The notes: a model not told the origin generated them from the sequence alone. A stretch of 64,000 nt of DNA from Pasteurella oralis (GCF_002850605.1 NZ_NXGB01000002.1:248001-312000); one strand, 5' to 3'; positions 1-9,409 are shown, numbered from the stretch's first letter. Made by a program: numbers and translations.

Positions 1-2
1 GC

Positions 3-83
3 ATACCTGCCATCATTATTATTCTAGTGAGTACTTATTTCATACTGCCTAAACCAGAACAAGAACAACAAAATTCTGAATAA
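3..83 (+). CDS. C-terminal fragment of an unidentified membrane protein
   Basis: An open frame enters from the left edge and ends at TAA 81-83. Its last 26 residues are a hydrophobic stretch (IPAIIIILVSTYFIL) followed by a short charged, Gln/Glu-rich tail (KPEQEQQNSE). This is what the final transmembrane helix and cytoplasmic tail of an inner-membrane protein look like. Too little is visible to name a family, and a chance open frame of this length is possible. Confidence 0.45.
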   Translation: MPAIIIILVSTYFILPKPEQEQQNSE

Positions 84-201
84 AAAAGGCTAATTGTGTA
101 TGCACGATTATGATTGATTAAAACAAAAAGTTGTACAAAGGAATAACCCCAAATACTTGGCTAAACAGACATTCAAAGTCAAATAATTTCCTTAAAAAAC
201 A

Positions 202-238
202 AACCGCACTTTATGAGAGTAAAGTGCGGTCATTTTTC
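202..238. terminator. Bidirectional terminator made of an inverted uptake-sequence pair
   Basis: ACCGCACTT (203-211) and AAGTGCGGT (222-230) form a stem extended by flanking A/T pairs with a short loop. Runs of T follow on the + strand, and A-rich sequence precedes it (T-rich on the minus strand). It lies between the partial gene on the left and the convergent dppA-like gene, so it can serve both. Confidence 0.65.
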
Positions 239-250
239 CAAAAGTTTTGA

Positions 251-1846
251 CTAGTCCGCTAATTTGGTGCCATAAAAATAACTATAACCAAATGGGCTTT
301 GTTTATAATCTTTTACTCTTGGGCTTAAGGCGGTGTTAGTGATTGAGTGGGCGATAGTAATCCAAGGCGCTTGTTCTTTGGCAATCATTTGTGCTTGTTT
401 GTAAAGCGCTGCGCGTGCATCTTGGCTTGATAAGCTAATTGCTTGGCTTAACAACGCATCAAACTCAGGATTACTCCAACGTGCATAATTACTATTACCG
501 ATATTTTCACTGCCCAATAATGGCGATAGAAAATTATCAGGGTCACCGTTATCGCCCGACCAACCATAAGTACCAGCTGTCAATTCGCCTGCTTTAGTAC
601 GTTTAATATAATCTCCCCATTCATAACTGACTAATTTCGCTTTTACACCTGCTTTTGCCCAATCATTTTGGATGACTTCTGCCATACGACGAGGATTTGG
701 GTTTGAGGCACGCACCACTGGTTGCACCCAAATTTCGGTTTCAAATCCATTTGGATAACCTGCTTCAGCTAATAGCTGTTTTGCCTTTTCAATATCAAAA
801 GGGTAGTCCTGTACGTCATCGTTATAGCTCCAAATGGTTGGCGGCAGAATATTTTTCGCGATGACGCCGGCACCTTGATAGACCACATCAATAATGGCTT
901 GTTTATCCGTAGCATAGTTCAATGCTTGACGGACTTTGACATTATCAAAAGGTGCTTTTTCAGTATTAAATGCGATATAAGCAATGTTTAACCCTTCTTT
1001 TGACATCAACTGAATTTTAGGATCCACTTTCATTTTGGCTAAATCTGCAATATTTGGGAAGTCAATCATATCGCAAGCACCAGATTGTAATTTGGCGTAA
1101 CGTGTTCCTGCATCAGGCACAATATCAAAAATTAAGCGATCAATATCTGCCTTTGGTTTCCAATAATTTGGGTTAGCTAAGAAACGAATTTTTTGTTCTA
1201 GTTGATATCCCGCAAAGATGAAAGGACCTGTTCCAATAGGTGTAGTATCCACTTTTTCAGGTGTACCTGCTTTCATCATTTTATCTGCATATTCTGCAGA
1301 ATAAATAGAAATAAAATCCATGCCTAAACTAGCTAAGAAAGTTGCGTCAGGTTTGTTTAAGGTAATTTTTATTGTGTAATCATCAAGTTTTTCTACTGCT
1401 TTTAGCAATTTAGGAAATTTCATTGCATTAAAATAAGGATAAGTTCCTTTTGATACTGCATGATAAGGATGCTCTTTATCTAATTGACGCAGGAAAGAAA
1501 AAATGACATCGTCAGCATTAAATTCACGTGTGGGTTTATAGTCTTTCGTGCTATGAAATTTTATGCCTTTACGTAAATTAAAAGTATAAGTTAAGCCGTC
1601 ATCACTAACTTGCCAGCTTTCAGCGAGGGCAGGCTCAATATCTGTGGAACCACGTTTAAACTCAACTAGACGGTTATAGACTTGTTGTGAACTGGCATTA
1701 TAAGAAATTCCTTCCATAACTAAAGCTGGACTAAAGCTACTTGGTGCACGACTAACACAGTTGATAAAAGTTTTGTTTGCAGCCTGTGTCGTGTTAATCA
1801 CCAACAAACCAGCTGCAATTAAAGAAAGCGTAGTAGTTAATTTCAT
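251..1846 (-). CDS. dppA: Periplasmic dipeptide/heme-binding protein, DppA/HbpA family
   Basis: This is the substrate-binding protein of an ABC importer (SBP family 5), 531 aa. Residues 24 onward follow E. coli DppA and Haemophilus HbpA closely, for example YNASSQQVYNRLVEFK, LNADDV-like FNADDVIFSF, PIGTGPF, VRQALNYATDKQAI and GWSGDNGDPDNF. In Haemophilus the family member HbpA binds heme and glutathione; in E. coli DppA binds dipeptides. The first 22 residues are a signal peptide ending TTQA, with no lipobox cysteine, so the protein should be soluble periplasmic rather than a lipoprotein. No permease or ATPase genes lie beside it, so it probably works with a transporter encoded elsewhere. Ligand specificity cannot be read from the sequence. 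Confidence 0.88.
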   Translation of the reverse strand: MKLTTTLSLIAAGLLVINTTQAANKTFINCVSRAPSSFSPALVMEGISYNASSQQVYNRLVEFKRGSTDIEPALAESWQVSDDGLTYTFNLRKGIKFHSTKDYKPTREFNADDVIFSFLRQLDKEHPYHAVSKGTYPYFNAMKFPKLLKAVEKLDDYTIKITLNKPDATFLASLGMDFISIYSAEYADKMMKAGTPEKVDTTPIGTGPFIFAGYQLEQKIRFLANPNYWKPKADIDRLIFDIVPDAGTRYAKLQSGACDMIDFPNIADLAKMKVDPKIQLMSKEGLNIAYIAFNTEKAPFDNVKVRQALNYATDKQAIIDVVYQGAGVIAKNILPPTIWSYNDDVQDYPFDIEKAKQLLAEAGYPNGFETEIWVQPVVRASNPNPRRMAEVIQNDWAKAGVKAKLVSYEWGDYIKRTKAGELTAGTYGWSGDNGDPDNFLSPLLGSENIGNSNYARWSNPEFDALLSQAISLSSQDARAALYKQAQMIAKEQAPWITIAHSITNTALSPRVKDYKQSPFGYSYFYGTKLAD

Positions 1847-2194
1847 GGCGTCTCCTCGTCGTGAAAATTAAAATCTTATTTTGTAACATCACTATACTAA
1901 AATAAATTGCTCAGATTAACAAAAGAACTTCAGGTTTTAATTTATAACTTGTTGCTATAAATGTGAACATTTAGCTGTCATAGCATGAGTAACAATCTGT
2001 ACTCATCGATAATTTATGTGTGTTGTTGAAATCTAAATCGCCAACTAAAATTAAATATGCTAAAATTTTCGACCGCGCTTTTGTCTTATTCAGAGTAGGA
2101 ATGAGCCTAAAGTGCGGTTTATTTTTTAACAAATTTGAGTAAAAACAAGAAACAAGTAACCTCTCGTATGGGTTACCACTGTAAAGGAAACATT
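1847..2194. other. Divergent intergenic region between dppA-like gene and thrS
   Basis: These 348 bases must hold the promoters of both flanking genes. Visible elements are a small palindrome AAATGTGAACATTT at 1959-1972, an uptake core at 2110-2118 and a near-match (ACCGCGCTT) about 40 bases before it. A thrS leader that could carry translational autoregulation is plausible, but I could not recognise a tRNA-like operator. No gene seen. Confidence 0.5.
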
Positions 2195-4126
2195 ATGCCT
2201 ATTATTACTTTACCTGACGGTTCACAGCGTCAATTTGAACAACCTGTTTCTGTGATGGAAGTTGCGGCGAGCATTGGTGCTGGTCTTGCTAAAGCCTGTA
2301 TTGCTGGACGTGTAAATGGCGAGCGTAAAGATGCTTGTGACGTTATCACAACTGATAGCAAATTAGAGATCATTACTGCAAAAGAGGAAGATGGATTAGA
2401 AATTATTCGTCACTCTTGTGCACATTTATTAGGGCATGCAATTAAGCAGCTTTTCCCAAATGTCAAAATGGCAATTGGTCCAACTATTGACAATGGATTT
2501 TATTACGATGTGGATTTAGACCGCTCTTTAACCCAAGAAGATTTAGATGCGTTAGAAAAACGTATGCTCGAGCTGGCGAAAACCAATTATGATGTGGTGA
2601 AAAAAGTGGTCAGTTGGCAAGAAGCACGTGATACCTTTGAAGCTCGTGGCGAGCCATACAAAATGGCTATTTTAGATGAAAATATCGATCGTTGTGATAC
2701 ACCTGCACTTTATCATCACCAAGAATATATTGATATGTGTCGCGGTCCACATGTGCCTAATATGCGCTTTTGCCACCATTTTAAATTAATGAAAGTTGCA
2801 GGTGCATACTGGCGTGGTGATAGTAAAAATAAAATGTTACAACGCATTTACGGTACCGCATGGGCAGATAAAAAACAATTAAGTGAATATTTAACACGTT
2901 TAGAAGAGGCGGCAAAACGTGACCATCGTAAAATTGGTAAAGCGTTAGATTTATATCATATGCAAGAAGAAGCACCGGGTATGGTGTTCTGGCATAATGA
3001 TGGTTGGACAATTTTCCGTGAACTTGAAACCTTCGTCCGTACCAAATTAAAACAATATGATTATCAAGAAGTAAAAGGTCCATTTATGATGGATCGTGTA
3101 CTTTGGGAAAAAACAGGTCATTGGCAAAATTATGGTGATTTAATGTTCACCACGCAATCAGAAAACCGTGAATATGCAATTAAGCCAATGAACTGTCCTG
3201 GTCACGTACAGATTTTTAATCAAGGATTAAAATCTTACCGTGATTTACCAATTCGTATGGCAGAATTTGGGTCGTGCCACCGTAACGAACCATCAGGTTC
3301 ATTACATGGTTTAATGCGTGTACGTGGTTTCACACAAGATGATGCGCATATTTTCTGTACTGAAGATCAGATTGAAAGTGAAGTGACTGCTTGTATCAAG
3401 ATGGTTTATGACATTTATGGCACTTTTGGTTTCCAAAATATTCAGGTGAAATTATCAACTCGCCCTGAAAAACGAATTGGTGCAGATGAAATGTGGGATC
3501 GCGCAGAAGCAGGTCTTGCCGCCGCATTAGCCCACAATGGACTGGAATATGAAATTCAAGAGGGAGAAGGCGCATTTTACGGTCCGAAAATCGAATTTGC
3601 ACTGCGCGATTGTTTGGATCGTGAATGGCAATGTGGTACGGTTCAGTTAGACTTCGCATTACCAGGTCGTTTAAATGCGTCTTATGTAGCAGAAGATAAT
3701 GATCGTCGTATACCAGTAATGATTCACCGTGCAATTTTAGGTTCTATCGAGCGCTTTATTGGGATTATTACAGAAGAGTATGCGGGGTTCTTCCCAGCTT
3801 GGCTAGCGCCAACGCAAGCTGTTGTGATGAACATTACGGATTCACAATCTGAATATGTCCAAAAAGTAGTGAAAACTTTATCTGACGCGGGTTTACGTGT
3901 GAAATCTGATTTACGTAACGAAAAAATTGGTTTCAAAATTCGTGAACATACTTTACGTCGCGTACCCTATATGCTGGTTTGTGGTGATAAAGAAATTGAA
4001 GCGGGTAAAGTCGCTGTACGTACACGTAAGGGTGCTGATTTGGGCACATTCACTATCGAGGAATTTTTAGAGGTTCTGAAAAAACAAGTAAGATCACGTG
4101 AATTGAAATTACTTGGCGAAGAATAA
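2195..4126 (+). CDS. thrS: Threonyl-tRNA synthetase
   Basis: Charges tRNA-Thr in the cytoplasm; 643 aa, the usual length. Domain order is visible: an N-terminal TGS domain ([20 protein letters not shown]), an editing domain with the [10 protein letters not shown] zinc-type motif near residue 70-80, a class II catalytic core with NCPGHVQIF (zinc Cys), [14 protein letters not shown] and the motif 3 region, then the anticodon-binding domain ([17 protein letters not shown]). The ATG at 2195 is chosen because it gives the conserved N-terminus and has AAAGGAAA upstream. An in-frame TTG 60 bases earlier would add an unrelated extension. It is a single gene closed by its own terminator; infC is not adjacent. 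Confidence 0.98.
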   Translation: MPIITLPDGSQRQFEQPVSVMEVAASIGAGLAKACIAGRVNGERKDACDVITTDSKLEIITAKEEDGLEIIRHSCAHLLGHAIKQLFPNVKMAIGPTIDNGFYYDVDLDRSLTQEDLDALEKRMLELAKTNYDVVKKVVSWQEARDTFEARGEPYKMAILDENIDRCDTPALYHHQEYIDMCRGPHVPNMRFCHHFKLMKVAGAYWRGDSKNKMLQRIYGTAWADKKQLSEYLTRLEEAAKRDHRKIGKALDLYHMQEEAPGMVFWHNDGWTIFRELETFVRTKLKQYDYQEVKGPFMMDRVLWEKTGHWQNYGDLMFTTQSENREYAIKPMNCPGHVQIFNQGLKSYRDLPIRMAEFGSCHRNEPSGSLHGLMRVRGFTQDDAHIFCTEDQIESEVTACIKMVYDIYGTFGFQNIQVKLSTRPEKRIGADEMWDRAEAGLAAALAHNGLEYEIQEGEGAFYGPKIEFALRDCLDREWQCGTVQLDFALPGRLNASYVAEDNDRRIPVMIHRAILGSIERFIGIITEEYAGFFPAWLAPTQAVVMNITDSQSEYVQKVVKTLSDAGLRVKSDLRNEKIGFKIREHTLRRVPYMLVCGDKEIEAGKVAVRTRKGADLGTFTIEEFLEVLKKQVRSRELKLLGEE

Positions 4127-4153
4127 TGATTTATTCGAGTTTGTCAAATACAG

Positions 4154-4184
4154 AAAGTGCGGTCGAAATAACCGCACTTTTTTA
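4154..4184 (+). terminator. thrS terminator (inverted uptake sequences)
   Basis: AAGTGCGGT at 4155-4163 and ACCGCACTT at 4171-4179 pair around a 7-base loop (CGAAATA) and are followed by a T run. It sits 28 bases after the thrS stop and before a convergent gene. Confidence 0.8.
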
Positions 4185-4237
4185 TAAGTGTAACATATTC
4201 ATATCAGATAAAAATATTGATAGGCAAAATAAGTTTA

Positions 4238-4792
4238 CTATGCTAAGTAGTGAATAAATTCATTAATATCTTGTACTTTTTTCTCTCTTTCTAATTTTTC
4301 TTCTGTTGTTCCTATCATTAATAAAGCAATCACTTTATCATTTTTTTGGCAATGAAATGCTTTACGCAAAGCGCTACCATCCACCCATTTTCCAGTAATC
4401 CAAACATTGGCAAAACCTTGTGCATTTGCAGCTAATTGAATCGCATAAGTTGAACAAGCGGCACTAAGCATTTGTTCCCATGCTGGCACTTTTGTTTCCT
4501 TATTTATTTTTGCAATTACGGCAATAACCATCGGTGCTCTTTGTGCCAAATTTTCAGCTTTTTTAAATTTCTCACTGCCAAGCTCAAATTCATATACTGT
4601 TTCTTTCAATAGCGTACCAAATTTTTTTAATGCGTCTCCTTCGATAACAACAAAGCGATAAGGATGTAAACGTCCATGATCTGGTACATTCAGTGCAGCT
4701 TGAAAAATGAGTTGTAATTGAGTTTTATTTGGTGCAGGTGCAGTGAGTTTTTTTTCTGAACGACGATTAATAAGTAATTGTAACGCATCCAT
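4238..4792 (-). CDS. Nitroreductase family protein, YdjA-like
   Basis: FMN-dependent NAD(P)H oxidoreductase of the nitroreductase fold, 184 aa against 183 in E. coli YdjA. The N-terminus MDALQLLINRRSEKKL carries the RRS motif that contacts FMN phosphate. PDHGRLHPYRFVVIEG and the helix with AACSTYAIQLAANAQGF match the YdjA subgroup. The physiological substrate of YdjA-type enzymes is not established. It is a single gene, divergent from sppA, with a 122-base shared promoter region that contains an uptake core at 4811-4819. Confidence 0.88.
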   Translation of the reverse strand: MDALQLLINRRSEKKLTAPAPNKTQLQLIFQAALNVPDHGRLHPYRFVVIEGDALKKFGTLLKETVYEFELGSEKFKKAENLAQRAPMVIAVIAKINKETKVPAWEQMLSAACSTYAIQLAANAQGFANVWITGKWVDGSALRKAFHCQKNDKVIALLMIGTTEEKLEREKKVQDINEFIHYLA

Positions 4793-4914
4793 GAGATTCT
4801 CCTTATATCAAAGTGCGGTCGATTTTAGCATATTTTTGCTGGAACGTTTATTGCAAGTCGAGTTTGTGGTATGTTAGCCCAACCTATTTTTTCTCTTCCT
4901 ACTGATGAGGTTTT

Positions 4915-6792
4915 ATGCAAATTTTACGTGTGCTGACATTTTGTTGGCGTATTTTAAATTTTATTCGTGATTTAGTCATGAATATTGTTTTCTTATGTTT
5001 TGTTTTATTACTTGCGGCATTAGTTGGTATTTTTGCTAATACAACAAAAACGCAAAATACGATACTAAATGGTGATCAAGGGGCGTTGTTACTCAATTTA
5101 GATGGCTATTTAGCGGATAATCGAGAAGATAACACTTCTTGGCAAAATGCCTTAAAAGAACTTGATAATCAACATGTCCCTCGTCAAATTTCAACTTTTG
5201 ATGTAGTATATGCCATTGAAAATGCAGCAAAAGATGAGCGTATTCGAGGACTAGTTTTAGATTTAAATTTCTTTGAAGGTGCCGATCTACCAGCAATTGA
5301 ATATGTCGGGCAGGCAATTAAAACTTTTAAAACAACGAATAAGCCAGTTGTTGCTTTTGCCGATCGTTTTAGTCAATCTCAATATCTATTAGCGAGTTAT
5401 GCTGATGATATTCTCATTAATCCAATTGGTTCTGTTGAAATTACCGGATTACGTCAAGAAAACTTATATTTCAAATCTATGCTGGATATGTTAGATGCGA
5501 CTGCCAATGTATTTCGTGTTGGTACTTATAAATCAGCAGTAGAACCATTTTTACGTGATGATATGTCACCTGAAGCTAAAGCAGATTTATCACAATGGCT
5601 TAGTAAAATGTGGGATAACTATAAACAAGTTGTTGCCGAAAATCGTCAAATTGAGCGTAATTTAGTACTACCTGATGCGAAAACTTATGTAAAGGAATTA
5701 CGTGCTTTAAAAGGAAATAATACAGCCTATACTCAGCAACGCAAGCTTGTCACTGGGTTAGCGAGCCGCTTAGAAATAGACGATAAATTAGTCGAACTAT
5801 TTGGTGAAGATGAGGAGGGGAATGCTAAGTTAATTGAGTTGGACGACTATTTATCGGCTTTACCTGATCGTATGTTTGAAAAAGGAAAACATAAAATTGC
5901 AGTAGTTAATGTAGAAGGTGCAATTATTGATGGGGAAAGCTATGAACATGAAGTTGGCGGTGACAGTATTGCCCGTTTATTACGTCAAGCTTTTTATGAT
6001 GATGAGGTAAAAGCTGTTATTTTACGTGTTAATAGTCCTGGTGGTAGTGCTTTTGCTTCTGAAATCATTCGCCAAGAAGTGGATAACTTACAACAAGCCG
6101 GCAAACCAGTAGTCGTATCAATGGGATCAGTGGCGGCTTCTGGTGGATATTGGATTTCAAGTACCGCAGATTATATTGTGGCAGATAAAAACACAATTAC
6201 AGGTTCAATTGGTATTTTTGCAATGTTTCCAACGTTTGAGAAAACAATTAAAAAAGTTGGAATTTCTGCTGATAGTGTATCTACTTCTCCATTAAGTAAT
6301 CTTTCTAGTTTTAGCGCATTATCTTCAGAAATTAATGATGTATTCCAACTTGAAATTGAGCATGGTTATGATCAATTTTTATCATTGGTTAGCCAAGGCC
6401 GTGGATTATCTAAAGAACAAGTAGATAGCCTTGCGCAGGGCAGAATTTGGCTAGGTGAAGAAGCATTAAAACATAAACTTGTTGATGAGTTAGGAAGTTT
6501 TGATGTTGCTGTTGCAAAAGCAACTGAACTGGCTAATCAAGCTTTAGAAGAAAGTGAAAAACCTGAAAATTTTGCGCTGGAATGGATGGTTGAAACTGAT
6601 GATAGTTTGTTTGGTAGTTTGTTACGTGATTTGAAACATAATATGCAATTGTTTGTAAAACAGACTTTATCAGAAAGTGTTGGTGTACCAAATGAATATT
6701 ATAAAGTACGACAACAATTAGGTTTATTAAACAAGATGAATGATCCTAAAGGACAGTACTTATATTGTTTAACTTGTAGCGCAATAAAATAA
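4915..6792 (+). CDS. sppA: Signal peptide peptidase SppA, 67 kDa type
   Basis: Inner-membrane serine protease that degrades cleaved signal peptides; 625 aa, close to E. coli SppA (618). One membrane helix lies at about residues 20-42 (VMNIVFLCFVLLLAALVGIF), followed by tandem S49 domains. The Ser/Lys dyad is visible: Lys206 in FRVGTYKSAVEPF of the first domain and Ser409 in GSVAASGGYW of the second. The C-terminus ends in the family signature around MNDPKGQYLYCLTC. ATG 4915 has GATGAGG upstream. A terminator follows, then cytochrome b562. Confidence 0.96.
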   Translation: MQILRVLTFCWRILNFIRDLVMNIVFLCFVLLLAALVGIFANTTKTQNTILNGDQGALLLNLDGYLADNREDNTSWQNALKELDNQHVPRQISTFDVVYAIENAAKDERIRGLVLDLNFFEGADLPAIEYVGQAIKTFKTTNKPVVAFADRFSQSQYLLASYADDILINPIGSVEITGLRQENLYFKSMLDMLDATANVFRVGTYKSAVEPFLRDDMSPEAKADLSQWLSKMWDNYKQVVAENRQIERNLVLPDAKTYVKELRALKGNNTAYTQQRKLVTGLASRLEIDDKLVELFGEDEEGNAKLIELDDYLSALPDRMFEKGKHKIAVVNVEGAIIDGESYEHEVGGDSIARLLRQAFYDDEVKAVILRVNSPGGSAFASEIIRQEVDNLQQAGKPVVVSMGSVAASGGYWISSTADYIVADKNTITGSIGIFAMFPTFEKTIKKVGISADSVSTSPLSNLSSFSALSSEINDVFQLEIEHGYDQFLSLVSQGRGLSKEQVDSLAQGRIWLGEEALKHKLVDELGSFDVAVAKATELANQALEESEKPENFALEWMVETDDSLFGSLLRDLKHNMQLFVKQTLSESVGVPNEYYKVRQQLGLLNKMNDPKGQYLYCLTCSAIK

Positions 6793-6807
6793 GATTAGTT
6801 AGAATAG

Positions 6808-6847
6808 CCGAACCATTGAAAATTCTTTTGATGGTTTGGTTATTTTT
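6808..6847 (+). terminator. sppA terminator
   Basis: CCGAACCAT (6808-6816) pairs with ATGGTTTGG (6831-6839), allowing one G-T pair, and is followed by TATTTTTTTA. It lies between sppA and the cybC-like gene and precedes the latter's ribosome site, so some read-through is possible. Confidence 0.65.
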
Positions 6848-6874
6848 TTATTTCAATTTGTGGGAGAAAATAAG

Positions 6875-7249
6875 ATGAATAAATTAAAGCAATTACTTTC
6901 CGTTGCAATTATTGGTTTAGCTGTTGCAACGGTATCGAATGCGAATGTGCGCGCTGAAATGAATCAAATGAAAGGCGTAGCATCAGCATTGACTAATGCA
7001 AATGATGTAGCAACATTTCAAAAAGCAGCAAAAGAATTACGTGATTTAGCTGTTCAATCCGCTGAAAAGAAGCCATCAAGTATTGATAATGATGCTGATT
7101 TTAAAGGCTATCAAGAAGGGATGAAAGAATTCATTGCTATGATTGATGAAGCAGATAAACTTGCACAAGAAGGCAATTTAGACGCAGCAAAAACAACTGC
7201 GAAAAAACTTTTTGATATTCGTAATGAGTATCACAAAAAATATAAGTAA
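6875..7249 (+). CDS. cybC: Soluble cytochrome b562, periplasmic
   Basis: A small heme b protein of the periplasm, 124 aa with signal peptide. ATG 6875 is preceded by GGGAGA. Residues 1-27 form a signal peptide (MNKLKQLLSVAIIGLAVATV, then a cleavage region near NVRA). The mature part is a four-helix-bundle sequence of about 97 residues. The C-terminal NEYHKKYK provides the heme histidine (His120), aligned with His102 of mature E. coli b562, and Met29 or Met32 near the mature N-terminus can supply the axial methionine. No CXXCH motif, so the heme is non-covalent. The physiological electron partner is not known for this family. Confidence 0.88.
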   Translation: MNKLKQLLSVAIIGLAVATVSNANVRAEMNQMKGVASALTNANDVATFQKAAKELRDLAVQSAEKKPSSIDNDADFKGYQEGMKEFIAMIDEADKLAQEGNLDAAKTTAKKLFDIRNEYHKKYK

Positions 7250-7271
7250 GTTTTTCACTAAAAAGTAATAC

Positions 7272-7302
7272 AACAGCCTGTTAAATAACAGGCTGTTTTT
7301 TA
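7272..7302 (+). terminator. cybC terminator
   Basis: Perfect 11-bp stem: AACAGCCTGTT (7272-7282) and AACAGGCTGTT (7287-7297) with a 4-base loop, then a T run. It lies 22 bases after the stop codon. Confidence 0.85.
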
Positions 7303-7330
7303 TAAAATTCTCTCAAAACTGACCGCACTT

Positions 7331-8269
7331 TTAGTCATCTAAATCTGTTTTGTTAGGCTTAATTGCAAGTAGGTTACAGCTGAGCTTATTAATGACATGC
7401 TCCGCCGTATTGCCTAAGAATGCAGCCGATAAACCTGTACGTCCGATAGTACCTAAAACCACTAACTCTGCTTCTAATTCTTGTGCAACTTGTGGAATCA
7501 CTTCTTCAGGAAAGCCTTCTCGTACGTGGGTATGATCATCATCAATACCAAATTGTTGGCGTAATGTCTTCATGTTGAGTAGATGTTGACCACGTATATT
7601 TTTCTCATATTCACCGCTATTAAATTCGGGTAAATCAATAGCCATATTAACAGGCGTCGGCGGATAAGCTGTGACTAAATGCACATTACCACGCTCAAGA
7701 TTATCTGCTAAATCAATACCTAGAGAAACGAGTTGTTCATTAAACACTTTATGATTTTTTTCTTCATCATCAGCAACGTTAACAGCAATTAAAATACGAC
7801 GTTGGTGTTTCCAATCACCATCTCTCACCATTAATAACGGTTTAGGGCATTTACGTAAAAGTTGCCAATCCATCGGCGTGAAAATAAGCGAAGTAATACT
7901 TTCTTCTTCTTTAGTGTATTTCACTACTAAATCATATTGATTTTGTTCAACTTCATGGGTAATAGCTTCTGCTTCATTGCTGTGCCATACCACAACAGCT
8001 TTAAATTCAATGTTAGGATCAGCATATTTATCTAAATAAGGTTGAATAGCGAGGGTTCTTTGTGCAATAACGCCTTGATGCATTTCTTCTCGTTCTTCAG
8101 AAGAAAGCAATGCTGACATTTCATAAGAGAGATCATAAACAGATAAGAAGACAGTAATATGCACTTTTTGGCTGCTTTTTTGCTCCTTTGCTAAACGAAC
8201 TGCACGTGCTAGTGCATACTGTTTCTCATTTTCAGGATTTAAAACGACAAGTATATTATTGAACTTCAT
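7331..8269 (-). CDS. uspE: Universal stress protein UspE
   Basis: Tandem universal stress protein, 312 aa, two Usp domains of about 150 residues. The C-terminal domain keeps the nucleotide-binding type signature LVVLGTIGRTGLSAAFLGNTAEHV. In E. coli UspE is linked to stress resistance, motility and aggregation. The start at 8269 (MKFNNILVVLNP) is preferred because TGGAGG lies at the proper distance upstream. An ATG four codons earlier would contain that Shine-Dalgarno sequence. It lies downstream of fnr in the same orientation as in E. coli, separated by a hairpin, so it is probably transcribed at least partly on its own. Confidence 0.95.
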   Translation of the reverse strand: MKFNNILVVLNPENEKQYALARAVRLAKEQKSSQKVHITVFLSVYDLSYEMSALLSSEEREEMHQGVIAQRTLAIQPYLDKYADPNIEFKAVVVWHSNEAEAITHEVEQNQYDLVVKYTKEEESITSLIFTPMDWQLLRKCPKPLLMVRDGDWKHQRRILIAVNVADDEEKNHKVFNEQLVSLGIDLADNLERGNVHLVTAYPPTPVNMAIDLPEFNSGEYEKNIRGQHLLNMKTLRQQFGIDDDHTHVREGFPEEVIPQVAQELEAELVVLGTIGRTGLSAAFLGNTAEHVINKLSCNLLAIKPNKTDLDD

Positions 8270-8350
8270 AACAACCTCCATTGCTGATTGGGTTGTCTAT
8301 AGGATAGAAAAGATTTAAATAAATAACAAGGTAAGATATTGAAAAAGGTG

Positions 8351-8379
8351 ATCTAGTGCAATTATTCATTGCACTAGAT
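8351..8379. terminator. fnr terminator (fnr-uspE hairpin)
   Basis: Perfect 12-bp stem ATCTAGTGCAAT (8351-8362) / ATTGCACTAGAT (8368-8379), 5-base loop. On the minus strand it directly follows the fnr stop and is followed by CACCTTTTTC; on the + strand it is followed by TTTTT. It separates fnr from uspE. Confidence 0.75.
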
Positions 8380-8382
8380 TTT

Positions 8383-9141
8383 TTAGATGCCCATACGGAT
8401 ATTGGTTTTTGTTGTACCTGACAATTCAATTAAGGCCACCATATCATTAATTGTAATATATTTGCCTTGCACAGATAGAATACCCATTTTTTGTAACCGA
8501 CCTAATAAACGGCTAATCGTTTCAACAGTTAATCCTAGATAATTACCGATATCACCACGTGTCATGGTTAAACGAAATTCACGTGCAGAAAAACCGCGAG
8601 CAGAGTAGCGTCTGGATAAGTTATAAATAAAAGCCGCTAAACGCTCTTCGGCGTTCATTTTTGATAATAATAAAATCATTTCTTGATCATTTTTAATTTC
8701 ATTACTCATTAGACGCATAATTTGCTGGCGCAATTTAGGCATTTTGCCTGATAAATCATCTAAAATATCAAAAGGAATTTCACATACCATTGAAGTTTCA
8801 AGTGCTTGAGCAAAACTTGGATGCTCCATGTTCATAATTGCATCGAAACCGACTAAATCACCGGGTAATTGGAAAGACGTAATTTGTTCTTCTCCCGTTT
8901 CGCTAATTGTATAAGTTTTAATCGTGCCAGAACGAATTGCATAAAGAGAGGTAAGTTGATCTCCTGCTTTAAATAAAACCTGAGATTTCTGTATTGGTTT
9001 TTTACGTTCAATGATATTATCAAGCTGATCAAGCTCTTGTTCGTTTAATGTAAAAGGAATACAGAGCTGACTAATGCTACAATCTTGACAATGAATCGCA
9101 CATCCACCAGATTGCACTTTGCGCCCAATTTTAGTGTCCAT
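8383..9141 (-). CDS. fnr: Anaerobic transcription regulator FNR
   Basis: Oxygen-sensing global regulator of the CRP/FNR family; 252 aa (E. coli 250). The N-terminal cluster ligands are Cys14, Cys18, Cys21 and Cys27 in [17 protein letters not shown], with the fourth [4Fe-4S] ligand in [10 protein letters not shown] near residue 120. A cyclic-nucleotide-binding fold follows. The C-terminal winged helix has [20 protein letters not shown], whose VETISR recognition helix reads TTGAT half-sites. A near-consensus FNR box lies 39 bases upstream and overlaps the probable promoter, so negative autoregulation as in E. coli is likely. Neighbours msrA, ttcA and uspE fit a stress/redox block. Confidence 0.98.
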   Translation of the reverse strand: MDTKIGRKVQSGGCAIHCQDCSISQLCIPFTLNEQELDQLDNIIERKKPIQKSQVLFKAGDQLTSLYAIRSGTIKTYTISETGEEQITSFQLPGDLVGFDAIMNMEHPSFAQALETSMVCEIPFDILDDLSGKMPKLRQQIMRLMSNEIKNDQEMILLLSKMNAEERLAAFIYNLSRRYSARGFSAREFRLTMTRGDIGNYLGLTVETISRLLGRLQKMGILSVQGKYITINDMVALIELSGTTKTNIRMGI

Positions 9142-9179
9142 AGATAAAACCTTAATTAATACAGTAAAATAGTATAAAA

Positions 9180-9193
9180 TTGATCTATCTCAA
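9180..9193. promoter_or_regulatory. FNR box between fnr and a small membrane ORF
   Basis: TTGATCTATCTCAA matches TTGAT-N4-ATCAA at 9 of 10 conserved positions (C for A at position 10). Its centre is 46 bases from the fnr start and 64 bases from the divergent small ORF start, so it could repress fnr and act on the other gene. Confidence 0.7.
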
Positions 9194-9250
9194 ATAATAT
9201 CATCAAATGTTAAAATTAAGAAGTACTAAATATCATCAAGAGAGAGAAAA

Positions 9251-9352
9251 ATGGCAGCAGAAAAGTTAACCAAAAAACGTCTAATTCAAATATTGATTAT
9301 GCTAGGAATTTTGTTGTTTTTATTTTTCTATCGAACCTATTTATATATATAA
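9251..9352 (+). CDS. Small single-helix membrane protein of 33 residues, unknown function
   Basis: ATG 9251 is preceded by AAGAGAGAGAAAA, a purine-rich ribosome site. The product has a basic N-terminus (MAAEKLTKKR) followed by a continuous hydrophobic helix (LIQILIMLGILLFLFF) and a short tail (YRTYLYI). This is the layout of a small inner-membrane protein with the N-terminus inside. The gene has its own terminator at 9386-9409 and lies divergent from fnr across an FNR box, so anaerobic control is plausible. I do not recognise a family. A spurious ORF cannot be excluded at this length. Confidence 0.55.
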   Translation: MAAEKLTKKRLIQILIMLGILLFLFFYRTYLYI

Positions 9353-9385
9353 AAGTATGCTCAGTTTTGAGAATGTTTAATAATA

Positions 9386-9409
9386 AAAAGGCACATTTAT
9401 GTGCCTTTT
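9386..9409. terminator. Bidirectional terminator between small ORF and msrA
   Basis: Perfect 10-bp stem AAAAGGCACA (9386-9395) / TGTGCCTTTT (9400-9409) with a 4-base loop. T-rich sequence follows on the + strand and A-rich sequence precedes it. It serves the small + strand ORF and the convergent msrA. Confidence 0.8.

Noticed and set aside
1959-1972. AAATGTGAACATTT as a CRP site for the dppA-like gene
   Set aside because: The spacing is far too short for a CRP dimer site; it is a small palindrome of unknown meaning.
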